Of a stretch of 64,000 nt of DNA, positions 53,720 to 62,062 are shown one piece after another (positions within the stretch are counted from its first letter, which is position 1; the number at the start of each line of letters is the position of its first letter). The notes beneath the pieces are model-generated. The model worked only from the letters and a program-made list of their open reading frames with translations. It had not been told where the DNA came from and searched no databases. Both the position numbers and the translations under genes were made by a program. The stretch is from positions 1 to 64,000 of the forward strand of contig CAZLGT010000017.1 of NCBI GenBank assembly GCA_964559175.1. The letters are read 5' to 3'. The DNA is from Mariniphaga sp964559175. Its GTDB lineage: Bacteria; Bacteroidota; Bacteroidia; Bacteroidales; Prolixibacteraceae.

Positions 53720-54030
53720 TTATTTTTGACATTTTTCCAATTTAAATGATTTTTATTTTACAAATAGAAATTAGACGCTCTGTCAAAAATCATAATACTA
53801 TTCAACCATTAAAAATGTACTTTTATAAAAATCGGCAAACAATCTGGCACTAACTTCTTGAAAACATCTTATTTATCCAGCAAAAAATGTTATAAATCAA
53901 TGGTTGCTCTGCATAAAAATTCTGAAAAAATAAAACCTGTTTTTAATTTTTTCGTTAACTGATTTGAACGAAATACCACTATATTTGTTAGAGTTCTCAA
54001 AATAATTCTTTAACAAAAAAACAAAAAGAT
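53720..54030. other. AT-rich intergenic region between asnB and DUF302 gene
   Basis: No gene or named RNA is seen in this stretch. It holds the asnB promoter edge and a DUF302-gene -7 element TATATTTG at 53980-53987, and otherwise homopolymer runs. Confidence 0.5.
53980..53987 (+). promoter_or_regulatory. Candidate -7 element for the DUF302 gene
   Basis: TATATTTG matches the TAnnTTTG consensus; the ATG is at 54031. The -33 region is unclear. Confidence 0.45.
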
Positions 54031-54423
54031 ATGAGCTATTATTACAGTACCGTGTTGAAAAACAAAAGTTTTGAACAAGTAATTGAGAATGTAAAGGCTG
54101 AACTGGCGAAAGAGGGTTTTGGTGTTCCATCAGAAGTAGATATGCAAAAAACCTTTAAAATGAAATTGGATATCAACTTCAGAAAGTATCGCATATTGGG
54201 TGCCTGTAATCCGGAATATGCCCTGAAGGCAGTGGAAAGTGAAAAAAATATTGGTGTATTATTGCCCTGCAGCGTAATAGTTCAGGAACACGAAAATGGC
54301 GATGTGGAAGTAGCTGCCGTTGATCCACTGGCATCCATGATGGCCGTTACAAATCCCACCGTTCAGGAAATAGCCACAGAAATTACACGCAGGCTGGAAA
54401 GGGTTATTGAAAATTTGAAATGA
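54031..54423 (+). CDS. DUF302 domain protein
   Basis: The 130-residue product is a single DUF302 domain: GFGVPSEVDMQKTFKMKLD near residue 28, the YRILGACNPEYALKAVE core and the GVLLPCSVIVQEHE strand. It may bind small ligands; function unknown. There is no signal peptide. It has its own promoter and faces the PQQ-like gene tail to tail. Confidence 0.9.
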   Translation: MSYYYSTVLKNKSFEQVIENVKAELAKEGFGVPSEVDMQKTFKMKLDINFRKYRILGACNPEYALKAVESEKNIGVLLPCSVIVQEHENGDVEVAAVDPLASMMAVTNPTVQEIATEITRRLERVIENLK

Positions 54424-54431
54424 CTCGTTTT

Positions 54432-54457
54432 TTGAATAATCTCAATACATTATTCAA
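54432..54457. repeat. Inverted repeat at the end of DUF302 and PQQ-like genes
   Basis: TTGAATAAT and ATTATTCAA flank an 8-base loop. There is no T-run on either side, so it is not called a terminator. Confidence 0.35.
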
Positions 54458-55721
54458 TCAAATACAAATTTTTCTCCGTTCGCAGCACCATTTTTCCCCG
54501 CACGAAAGCCGGAACAGCCTTTACCGTTTCGCCGATGCTGTTTTCAGCTACCTTTTGGAATGAATCTCCAGGTTTAATTATGGTGCAGTCGCCTCTTACA
54601 TTGAAAAAGTAAATATGCCCGGCTGCATACACGGGCGATGAGTTGAAGTTGCCCCTCAGTTGCTCTTTCCAGATGGGTTCACCGGTCGTGGCATCAAGGC
54701 AGGTAACCATGCCACGGTCGTGCACCATATACATTTTGCCATCCACAATAACAGGGGTGGGAATTTGCGGCACTTCATCCTCGTACATCCATTTCACATG
54801 CGTTTCGGTTACGTCTCCTTTTCCTGTTGGATCAACCGCATATTGCCGGGTAAAAAAAGGAATATTATCCAGAAAAATCCAGCCTGAGTTAACAAACACC
54901 AATCCGTTCCAGTAGAGCGGCTGGCTCACGGTGGAATCGTATCCGTATTCGATGGTCCACACCACTTCACCGGTATTCACATCGTGGGCAAAACACATAA
55001 ATGCAGCGTTACTTATCATGAGTTCCCTGCTGTCAACTTCAATAACAATGGGCGTTTGATACGACTTGCGGTAAACCGGTTCCAGCGGATCGTATTTTTC
55101 TTTTGGCCGAACGCTTTTCCAGATGGTTTCGCCGGTGGTTTTATCGAGCGCAACCACATACGGATCGTGGGTTCCTTCCAGATGAACAATCAGCATATTT
55201 TTATGAAGGATCGGCGAAGAAGCGGGTCCCTGCATGTGTTCCGCTTTTAAATCTTCGCGCTGCCAAACCACTTCAAAATTTTCAGTACTGATGCAGGCCG
55301 TTCCAAAGGTTCCAAAATGAACATAAACGAATCCATCCTCGATGCAGGGTGTTGGCGTAGCATACGAATTGGTGCTGTGAATCCGCTGCGGGTCATCACT
55401 GGTGAAAACTGTTTTTTCGTCGAGCAGTTCGCCCTTTTCAAAGTCGTAACAAAACGTATAAAATTCTTTGCCGTCGTCGGTTGCTGATGTAAACCAGATT
55501 TGGTTACCGTAAACAACCGGCGAAGAATATCCTTTCCCTTTCACCTCTGTTTTCCAAACAATGTTGGAATTTTCACTCCATTCCAACGGTGCGGTTTCTG
55601 TTTGGGCATGCCCATCCATTTGCGAACCCCTGAAATGGGTCCAGTTTTCTGCTTTATCTGAACCGGCACAACCGGCAAAAAGAAAAATCACACTTAAAAT
55701 AAAAACAACTTTGGTTGTCAT
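54450..55721 (-). CDS. PQQ-like beta-propeller lipoprotein
   Basis: The 423-residue product starts at ATG 55721; the codon at 55730 is TTG. The signal peptide ends LFAGC, so it is a lipoprotein. The rest is an eight-bladed propeller of PQQ-binding-like repeats, with blades of the form VVYGNQIWFTSA and DATTGEPIWKE. These proteins act in the envelope as scaffolds (as BamB does) or dehydrogenases; no catalytic residues identify a dehydrogenase here. A scaffold role is possible but not shown. Confidence 0.88.
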   Translation of the reverse strand: MTTKVVFILSVIFLFAGCAGSDKAENWTHFRGSQMDGHAQTETAPLEWSENSNIVWKTEVKGKGYSSPVVYGNQIWFTSATDDGKEFYTFCYDFEKGELLDEKTVFTSDDPQRIHSTNSYATPTPCIEDGFVYVHFGTFGTACISTENFEVVWQREDLKAEHMQGPASSPILHKNMLIVHLEGTHDPYVVALDKTTGETIWKSVRPKEKYDPLEPVYRKSYQTPIVIEVDSRELMISNAAFMCFAHDVNTGEVVWTIEYGYDSTVSQPLYWNGLVFVNSGWIFLDNIPFFTRQYAVDPTGKGDVTETHVKWMYEDEVPQIPTPVIVDGKMYMVHDRGMVTCLDATTGEPIWKEQLRGNFNSSPVYAAGHIYFFNVRGDCTIIKPGDSFQKVAENSIGETVKAVPAFVRGKMVLRTEKNLYLIE

Positions 55722-55806
55722 AATGGTCAATTTTTGGTTTAAAAATTCCGGCGAAAATCATTCAATGCTAAAAATAAGGTTTATTTTTAAACCAAAATAA
55801 GAAGAT

Positions 55807-56457
55807 TTGAAAAACAGAAAATATACATACTCCTTTGGCTTCCTGGTCATATTTTATTTGGTTGGAATTGCCGGATTTATAAATCCTTCAACCCGTGAGT
55901 TTTTCAGCAGTTTAACCCCACTGGCCCTTCTGCTTAGTGCCGGATTTCTGATTTGGTTTCACCGTCCCAAATTCACCCTGAAAATGCTGCTTGCTTTTGG
56001 CTTCATTTTCATTTTTTCATTTTTAGTTGAAGCAATTGGAGTAAAAACCGGACTGATTTTCGGGGAATACATTTACGGGAAAGGCCTCGGAATAAAGGTT
56101 CTCGAAACCCCTTTGATGATTGGCCTCAACTGGCTGATGCTGGTCTATTGCACCAAAATTATGGCCGAAGGTATTTTCGCCAGCAAAACCCTCAGCCTGT
56201 TTTTTGCCCCGTTGCTGATGGTTATTTACGATTTGGTTTTGGAACAGGCCGCTCCGCTTTTAGGAATGTGGAGCTGGGCCGGGGGAAAAATCCCAATACA
56301 AAATTACATTTCCTGGTATCTGCTGGCTTTTCTGTTTCATCTGCTGCTGCAAAAAACGAAAACCCAATTTTCAAACAAACTGGCGGCAACGGTTTTCGTT
56401 ATTCAGTTTCTGTTTTTTGTGGTAATTGTTGGTTACTTTAGATTTTTCAGAATATGA
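55807..56457 (+). CDS. Carotenoid biosynthesis membrane protein (CruF-like, DUF422)
   Basis: The 216-residue product starts at TTG 55807, directly after an A-rich stretch. About six or seven membrane segments are seen; between them are the conserved FLVEAIGVKTGLIFGEYIYG and DLVLEQAAPLLGMWSWAGG stretches typical of the DUF422/CruF family. CruF hydrates the psi end of acyclic or monocyclic carotenoids to a tertiary hydroxyl. First gene of the pigment operon; the stop overlaps the acyltransferase start (ATGA). Confidence 0.85.
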   Translation: MKNRKYTYSFGFLVIFYLVGIAGFINPSTREFFSSLTPLALLLSAGFLIWFHRPKFTLKMLLAFGFIFIFSFLVEAIGVKTGLIFGEYIYGKGLGIKVLETPLMIGLNWLMLVYCTKIMAEGIFASKTLSLFFAPLLMVIYDLVLEQAAPLLGMWSWAGGKIPIQNYISWYLLAFLFHLLLQKTKTQFSNKLAATVFVIQFLFFVVIVGYFRFFRI

Positions 56458-57077
56458 TAAAAGCCCGCCACCACTGGTTTTTGTACCCGTTTTTTGTGTG
56501 GTACGGCTGGATGCGGATGAAACGGCATTTCAGAAAAATCATTATTTCGGGAAATGTACCTGCTGAAAACCTGCCCATGCTAATTGTTTCCAACCATTTC
56601 AGTTGGTGGGACGGCTTTTTCATTGCGTCGCTGAACCGCAAAAAGTTCCGAAAAAAATTTCATGTGATGATGCTGGAAGACCAGTTGAAAAAGAACTGGT
56701 TTTTTCAGCACACAGGAGCATTTTCGGTTCGAAAAAACACGAAAGGCGTCGTTCAATCGCTCAATTACGCTTCTGAATTGCTGCAAAATCCGAAAAACCT
56801 GGTCACCTATTTTCCGCAAGGTCAGTTTGAGTCGATCAATCAGGGAAAACTGCATTTTGAAAAAGGAGTGGAATGGTTGCTGAAAAATCTGAAAAACGAA
56901 GTACAGGTGATTTTTGTGGCCAATCAGGTTGATTATTTCGAACGAGCCAAACCGCATTTGTTTATGCACTTTGAAACCTACGATTACCGGGGGAAAAACC
57001 TTCAGGAAATTGAAGATGACTACAATGCATTTTATCATTCTTCTGCCTTAAAAAATATCCAGTTAAAAGAAACCTGA
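56454..57077 (+). CDS. PlsC-type acyltransferase of the carotenoid operon
   Basis: The 207-residue product has SNHFSWWDGFF near residue 45, a form of the acyltransferase H-x4-D motif, and FPQGQFESI near 121. It overlaps the genes on both sides, so translation is coupled. In a pigment operon it most probably esterifies a glycosyl carotenoid, as CruD does in green sulfur bacteria; a role in phospholipid synthesis cannot be excluded. There is a hydrophobic start but no clear signal. Confidence 0.85.
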   Translation: MIKARHHWFLYPFFVWYGWMRMKRHFRKIIISGNVPAENLPMLIVSNHFSWWDGFFIASLNRKKFRKKFHVMMLEDQLKKNWFFQHTGAFSVRKNTKGVVQSLNYASELLQNPKNLVTYFPQGQFESINQGKLHFEKGVEWLLKNLKNEVQVIFVANQVDYFERAKPHLFMHFETYDYRGKNLQEIEDDYNAFYHSSALKNIQLKET

Positions 57078-58171
57078 TGCTGACATTTCTTGCATATATC
57101 ACCCTTGTTTTTTTTGGAATACGTTTTCTGGTGGCACTTTCCAACGTGCTGTTTTCGCCGGTGCTGAATAAGCAAAAACAAAAGGGCGAGCCAATGGTTT
57201 CGGTTTTAATTCCGGCAAGAAATGAAGAAGGGAACATTGGCAATATCCTGAACGACCTCCAAAAACAAAGTTATCGCAACATCGAAGTGATTGTTTTCAA
57301 CGACCAGTCCACCGACCGAACCAAAGAAATTGCTGAATCATTCTCCAAAACGGACAAGCAGTTTACAATATTTGATTCTGAAGGTCTTCCTGGGGGATGG
57401 CTGGGTAAAAACAATGCCTGCCATCAACTTTCCCAAAAAGCTTCAGGCGAATACTTTTTGTTTCTCGATGCCGACGTCCGCGCAAAGTCAGGCCTGATTG
57501 AAAGTACGCTGGCACAAATGCAAAAGCAACAACTCAAGTTGCTTTCTATTTTCCCGAAACAGGAAATGATAACCTTAGCCGAAAAAACAACGGTACCGGT
57601 AATGAATTCCATCCTGCTTTCGCTGCTGCCGATGATTCTGACCCGCGAAAGTTTCCGTCCGTCGCTGGCAGCAGCCAACGGACAGTTTATGCTTTTCGAA
57701 AAGGAGACTTATAGAAAAGTGCAACCACACAGACAAGTAAAAAACCTGTTAGTGGAAGATATCCTCATCGCCCGGTTGTACAAAACAAATAAACTAAAAA
57801 TGCAGTGCATGACCGGCAACGAAACCATCCGCTGCCGCATGTACCAGAACCTGAACGACGCCCTGCACGGTTTCTCCCGCAGCGTGGCCGAATTTTTTGG
57901 AGGCAGTCACCTGGCCGCATTTCTTTATTGGCTGATTGGCACCTTTGGAGTTTTTGCCGTGATTTTTGATTTGCCAATGCTGTTCAGCTTTATCGTAATT
58001 GCGCTGATTACCGGAATTATATTGTTCGTTTCCACAGCAAGCCGGCAACCGTTCTGGCAAAATCTGTTACTAGCAGTTCCCCGCCAACTTTTGCTGGGTG
58101 CAATTGTTTTTCTCTCATTCCGAAATAAAAAACTAAAAAAAACACGATGGAAAGGCCGAAATATCAAATAA
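57077..58171 (+). CDS. Family 2 glycosyltransferase with C-terminal membrane helices (CruC/CruG-like)
   Basis: The 364-residue product has a membrane helix at the start, then VSVLIPARNEEGNI near residue 35, the GT2 opening, VFNDQSTDRT near 73, a D-x-D-like FLDADV near 132, and two or three membrane segments at the end (about 275-350). This topology fits carotenoid glycosyltransferases CruC and CruG. It starts inside the acyltransferase stop (TGATG) and overlaps the TPR gene by 25 bases. The sugar transferred is unknown. Confidence 0.87.
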   Translation: MLTFLAYITLVFFGIRFLVALSNVLFSPVLNKQKQKGEPMVSVLIPARNEEGNIGNILNDLQKQSYRNIEVIVFNDQSTDRTKEIAESFSKTDKQFTIFDSEGLPGGWLGKNNACHQLSQKASGEYFLFLDADVRAKSGLIESTLAQMQKQQLKLLSIFPKQEMITLAEKTTVPVMNSILLSLLPMILTRESFRPSLAAANGQFMLFEKETYRKVQPHRQVKNLLVEDILIARLYKTNKLKMQCMTGNETIRCRMYQNLNDALHGFSRSVAEFFGGSHLAAFLYWLIGTFGVFAVIFDLPMLFSFIVIALITGIILFVSTASRQPFWQNLLLAVPRQLLLGAIVFLSFRNKKLKKTRWKGRNIK

Positions 58172-58953
58172 TATTCATTTTAATACTATTTAGTCTTACT
58201 ACTTTGGGACGCGGAGTTTTGGCGAAGCCATCCCTAGGGGATAACTCCGCATTACCTGCGCAAATCGCATCAGAAAATCTCCAATCACCCTTCAAACAAC
58301 AAGTCTATCAGGCCTACATTTCCGGAAAAATGGAAGGCTGGAAAACGGCCATTGATGCCATGGAAAAACAAAAGAAAAATGAACCGGAATATTTACTTGA
58401 ACTAATTAATTACCAATATGGTTACGCAGCCTGGTGTTTGGGCAACGACAAAAAGAATGAGGCCAAACATTATCTTTCTCTTTTGGATAAAAATCTGGAA
58501 AAATTGAAATCACTTTCCGGCGAATCGGCTGAATATCATTCCTACACTGCCGCATCATACGGATTTAAAATTGGATTAAGTCTGTGGAGGGCTCCTTTTT
58601 TTGGGCCGAAAAGTATGGACCACGCCGAAAAAGCGCTGCAAACCAACAGCCTCAGCTTCCAGGCGAACATGGAAATGGGCAACATTTGGAACCACATGCC
58701 GGCAATGTTTGGCGGGTCGGATGAAAAAGCACTGACATATTATTCCAAAGCGCTTGAAATAATTGAAAAAGAGCCTGCCGGAATTCAACAAAACAACTGG
58801 ATGTACCTGAACCTGTTAACGCTGGTAGGGCAAATGCATCAGGACATGAAAAATCAGGAACAAGCAAAAAAATATTTTGAACAAGCGCTACAAATTGAAC
58901 CCGGTTTTGTTTGGGTAAAAGAGGAATTATTACCTTCTTTAAAAACAGATTAA
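58147..58953 (+). CDS. TPR-repeat protein of the carotenoid operon
   Basis: The 268-residue product has a hydrophobic N-terminal segment ending TTLGRGVLA, so it is probably exported or anchored. Its C-terminal part (about 180-262) contains TPR-like helices such as ALTYYSKALEIIEKEPAG and AKKYFEQALQIEPGFVWV. No enzymatic motif is seen. It overlaps the glycosyltransferase gene by 25 bases and is 11 bases before crtI, so it must be made with the pigment enzymes; a scaffold or transport role is a guess. An inverted repeat lies in its first codons. Confidence 0.75.
   Translation: MERPKYQIIFILILFSLTTLGRGVLAKPSLGDNSALPAQIASENLQSPFKQQVYQAYISGKMEGWKTAIDAMEKQKKNEPEYLLELINYQYGYAAWCLGNDKKNEAKHYLSLLDKNLEKLKSLSGESAEYHSYTAASYGFKIGLSLWRAPFFGPKSMDHAEKALQTNSLSFQANMEMGNIWNHMPAMFGGSDEKALTYYSKALEIIEKEPAGIQQNNWMYLNLLTLVGQMHQDMKNQEQAKKYFEQALQIEPGFVWVKEELLPSLKTD
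58211..58250. repeat. Inverted repeat inserted in the TPR gene start
   Basis: GCGGAGTT (58211-58218) and AACTCCGC (58243-58250) flank a GC-rich centre that contains GGCGAAGCC and CCCTAGGG mini-palindromes. It codes residues about 22-35 just after the hydrophobic segment. The composition differs from the AT-rich neighbourhood, suggesting a small inserted palindromic element. Confidence 0.55.
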
Positions 58954-58964
58954 ATCATTTACAC

Positions 58965-60437
58965 ATGAGCAAAAAAGTGCTGATAGTGGGAAGCGGACTT
59001 GCCGGACTGGCGGCCGCACTGCGTTTATCGCGGCGGGGATATGAAGTGGAGCTGGTGGAAAAAAACAACAAGGCCGGCGGAAGGTTGAACCAGCTGAAAA
59101 AAGACGGCTTCACCTTCGATGTGGGGCCCAGTTTTTTTAGCATGTCTTATGAATTTGACGAGTTTGTGCAGGATGCCGGCATTAAAATGCCCTTCCATTT
59201 TGTGGAGCTCGACCCGCTTTACACCGTGAATTTTCTGTCCACCGGAAAAACTTACACCATGTACAAAGACCTTTCGAAACTAGCCGAAGAGTTTAAGGAG
59301 GTGGAGCCCAACCTGGAAGAAAAAATCAGAAAATACCTGAATACCGGGCAAAAAATTTTCGACGGAACGGTGGACCTGGTGGTACGCAGAAATTACAATT
59401 CGCTGATGCATTATTTTGTCACCCTTATGCAGGCCCCCCCAACCCTGATGCCGGTGCTTTTCCGCAGTTTCTGGCAACAGGTTTCCAAATATTTCGATTC
59501 GGAAGAGGTACGGCAAATCCTGTCGCTGGTGGCATTTTTTGTGGGAAGAACGCCGTTCGACACCCCGGCGGTTTACTCGCTCCTCTCCTACACCGAGTTC
59601 GTGCACAACGGCTATTTCAATGTGAAAGGCGGCATGTACAAAATTGTGGAAGGTTTGTGCAACGAACTAAAAAAACAGAACATCACCGTTCATTACAATA
59701 CCGAAATCACCGGATTCACCGAAAAAAACGGAAAATTGGATTCGCTTACCGATTCCAACGGAAAAAAATGGAAAGCCGATATTTTCCTCATCAATGCAGA
59801 TGCTGCCTGGTTCAGAGGAAAAATTTTCAACCGGTCTGAATTTTCGGAAAAGAAGCTGGACAAGCTGAAATGGACCATGGGAACGCTGACGTTTTACCTG
59901 GGGGTGAGCGAAAAAATTCCCAATGTACATCACCACAACTATTATCTGGGAAGTAATTTCAAAGAATATGCAAATAAGATTTTTACCAATCCGGATTCAT
60001 TTGAAAAACCATATTACTATGTAAATGTGCTGTCGCGATCCAATCCCGGTTGTGCGCCCGAAGGTTGCGAAAGCCTCTTTTTTGTTTGCCCGGTGCCCGA
60101 TTTGCGCTACAAACCCAACTGGGACGACCGCGAAGAAATTGTAAACAGCATCATTGCCGATTTCAGCAAGCGCGTGGGTATGGATGTTCAGCAAAAAATT
60201 GTTTCCAAAACCATTTATACGCCGGTGGAGTGGCGCGACCAGTTTAACCTGCACAAAGGAAGTGCGCTTGGACTGGCGCACGACATGAACCAGATTGGCG
60301 GATTCCGGCCCAAAAACTACGATGAAAAATTTAAAAATGTTTTTTACGCCGGGGCATCCACCGTGCCTGGAACCGGTTTGCCTATGGTAATTATCAGCTC
60401 GAAATTAGCCGTTGAACGAATTGAAAAATATGGATAA
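58965..60437 (+). CDS. crtI: Phytoene desaturase-family oxidoreductase (CrtI or CrtD type)
   Basis: The 490-residue product starts at ATG 58965, opening SKKVLIVGSGLAGLAAAL, the FAD-binding Rossmann motif; an earlier in-frame start lies inside the TPR gene. The EKNNKAGGRLNQL segment and FDVGPSFFSMSYEFDEF follow, and the C-terminus has FYAGASTVPGTGLPMVIISSKLA. CrtI desaturates phytoene to lycopene; the SFFSMS sequence also resembles CrtD-type 3,4-desaturases, so the step is not certain. The stop overlaps crtB by 8 bases. Confidence 0.9.
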   Translation: MSKKVLIVGSGLAGLAAALRLSRRGYEVELVEKNNKAGGRLNQLKKDGFTFDVGPSFFSMSYEFDEFVQDAGIKMPFHFVELDPLYTVNFLSTGKTYTMYKDLSKLAEEFKEVEPNLEEKIRKYLNTGQKIFDGTVDLVVRRNYNSLMHYFVTLMQAPPTLMPVLFRSFWQQVSKYFDSEEVRQILSLVAFFVGRTPFDTPAVYSLLSYTEFVHNGYFNVKGGMYKIVEGLCNELKKQNITVHYNTEITGFTEKNGKLDSLTDSNGKKWKADIFLINADAAWFRGKIFNRSEFSEKKLDKLKWTMGTLTFYLGVSEKIPNVHHHNYYLGSNFKEYANKIFTNPDSFEKPYYYVNVLSRSNPGCAPEGCESLFFVCPVPDLRYKPNWDDREEIVNSIIADFSKRVGMDVQQKIVSKTIYTPVEWRDQFNLHKGSALGLAHDMNQIGGFRPKNYDEKFKNVFYAGASTVPGTGLPMVIISSKLAVERIEKYG

Positions 60438-61266
60438 ACTCTACAATAAAAATGCGTTCGATTGCAGCCGAATTACGGCCAACAACTACAGCACGTCGTT
60501 TTCGTTTGGCATAAAACTGTTTAAACGAAAATACCGGCCGGCCATTTACGCCATTTATGGTTTCGTGCGCTTTGCCGACGAAATTGTGGACACTTTTCAC
60601 GACCAGAACAAAAAGGAGTTGCTGTACAAATTGCGCGAAGACACCTGGAAAGCCATTGAAACCGGATTCAGTTCCAATCCAATTTTGCATAGTTTTCAAC
60701 ATGTGGTGAATGAATTTAGCATTGACCGCAAATACATCGAAGCGTTTTTGCACAGCATGGAGATGGATCTTGAATACAAAACCTACAATCCAGACGAAAT
60801 TAAGGAATACATTTACGGCTCTGCCGAAGTGGTGGGACTGATGTGCCTGCGGGTTTTTTACAAAGGCAGAGAAAACGAATTTGATGAACTGGTTTATCCC
60901 GCCCGGAAACTAGGTGAGGCATTTCAAAAGGTCAATTTCCTGCGCGACATCAGCGCCGATTACTTTGGTAAGGACAGAATCTATTTTCCCGGAGTTGAGT
61001 TTGAACATTTCACGGCAGAACAAAAAAAAGCCATTGAAGATGATATTGCTTTTGATTTTGCAGAGGCAAAAAAAGGAATCAGGAAGTTAAATTCCGATGT
61101 TCGTCTGGGTGTATTTCTGGCTTTCACCTATTACCTGGAACTGCTGGATAAAATACGAAAAACCACTCCTCGGGAAATTCTGCAAAAACGTTACCGGGTG
61201 TCGGATTTCACGAAAGTTATATTGCTGGCAAATGCCTGGGGAAGATTTGTTTTGGGAAAGATATAA
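60430..61266 (+). CDS. crtB: Phytoene synthase
   Basis: The 278-residue product condenses two geranylgeranyl diphosphates to phytoene. Both aspartate-rich motifs are visible: FADEIVD near residue 43 and NFLRDISADYFGKDRIYFP near 172. The start at 60430 overlaps the crtI stop; the frame extends six codons further into crtI. Last gene of the operon. No idi, crtE or cyclase gene is in the window. Confidence 0.94.
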   Translation: MDKLYNKNAFDCSRITANNYSTSFSFGIKLFKRKYRPAIYAIYGFVRFADEIVDTFHDQNKKELLYKLREDTWKAIETGFSSNPILHSFQHVVNEFSIDRKYIEAFLHSMEMDLEYKTYNPDEIKEYIYGSAEVVGLMCLRVFYKGRENEFDELVYPARKLGEAFQKVNFLRDISADYFGKDRIYFPGVEFEHFTAEQKKAIEDDIAFDFAEAKKGIRKLNSDVRLGVFLAFTYYLELLDKIRKTTPREILQKRYRVSDFTKVILLANAWGRFVLGKI

Positions 61267-61302
61267 CTCAATTAAACCATCTCAAAAATTATATTCTACA
61301 GC

Positions 61303-61333
61303 TTGGCAAATACGGACCATTTCAATATATTTG
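61303..61333 (+). promoter_or_regulatory. Bacteroidota-type promoter for the toxin-antitoxin pair
   Basis: TTG at 61303-61305, a 20-base spacer and TATATTTG at 61326-61333 match the consensus, 22 bases before the ATG at 61356. Confidence 0.6.
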
Positions 61334-61336
61334 TAC

Positions 61337-61346
61337 GTATTAATAC
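61337..61346. promoter_or_regulatory. Possible operator palindrome of the toxin-antitoxin operon
   Basis: GTATTAATAC is a perfect 10-base palindrome at the expected transcription start, a position where antitoxins often bind their own operon. Function is inference. Confidence 0.35.
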
Positions 61347-61355
61347 TTTTAAATC

Positions 61356-61613
61356 ATGGATGCAAAGCTTACGTTAAAACTGGATAAATATGTGATTGAC
61401 AAAGCAAAAGAATATGCATCATCACATAAAAAAAGTCTTTCACGGCTGATTGAGTCATATCTAAAGACTTTAATTGATAATGAAAAAACACCATCTGACA
61501 CTGATTCTGAAATTTCACCCTTTGTGAAAAGCATGCAAACCGGTGTAAAAATTCCGGCTGACTATGACTACAAAAAAGATTACAGCGATTATTTAGCAGA
61601 GAAGTACAAATGA
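61356..61613 (+). CDS. Antitoxin-like DUF6364 protein
   Basis: The 85-residue product opens with KLTLKLDKYVIDKAKEYASSHKKSLS, a ribbon-helix-helix-like DNA-binding stretch, and ends with a charged tail. It overlaps the PIN-domain gene by 4 bases (ATGA) and lies behind a promoter with a palindrome. This matches DUF6364 antitoxins that pair with PIN toxins. The toxin-binding part is probably the C-terminus. Confidence 0.82.
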   Translation: MDAKLTLKLDKYVIDKAKEYASSHKKSLSRLIESYLKTLIDNEKTPSDTDSEISPFVKSMQTGVKIPADYDYKKDYSDYLAEKYK

Positions 61614-62032
61614 AGGACAGCGTGTTTCTGGATACGAATGTTGTAATAGATTTGCTTGGCGAAAGAGAACCATTTTATCATCATGCTGCACAGATTGCAA
61701 CCCTTGCAGATAAAGGGAAAATACAATTGGTTGTTTCTGCTTTGACCTATTCAACAACATATTACGTGCTTTCAAAATTTGAGAAACAGGAAGCAGTTAT
61801 GGAAAAACTCCGAAAATTCAAAGTCGTTGCTGAAACATCAGATTTAACAGACAAAATGATTGATAAAGCTCTTACTTCCGGCTTTTCTGATTTTGAGGAT
61901 GCATTACAATATTTTTGTGCTTTACAATCGAATTGCAATATATTATTAACCAGAAACGAAAAAGATTTTAAAATAGCTAAAATTCCGGTATTATCTCCCT
62001 TTGAATACCTGAAAGGCCGAAAAAGACGGTAA
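61610..62032 (+). CDS. PIN-domain toxin (VapC-like RNase)
   Basis: The 140-residue PIN domain has its first acidic residue in VFLDTNVVIDLL (D8), then SDFEDALQYFCALQ near residue 92-105 and LTRNEKDF near 115, giving the acidic metal site. VapC toxins cleave tRNA or rRNA and are held by the antitoxin encoded upstream. The gene is intact. The RNA target cannot be read from sequence. Confidence 0.87.
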   Translation: MKDSVFLDTNVVIDLLGEREPFYHHAAQIATLADKGKIQLVVSALTYSTTYYVLSKFEKQEAVMEKLRKFKVVAETSDLTDKMIDKALTSGFSDFEDALQYFCALQSNCNILLTRNEKDFKIAKIPVLSPFEYLKGRKRR

Positions 62033-62062
62033 AGAATATTTTTACATCAAAAAAACAAATCA

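Noticed and set aside
53842..53858. TGGCAC-containing stretch resembling a sigma-54 promoter
   Set aside because: The GG and GC spacing rule is not met (no GC at 10 bases after GG), and no gene start is near in the right orientation.
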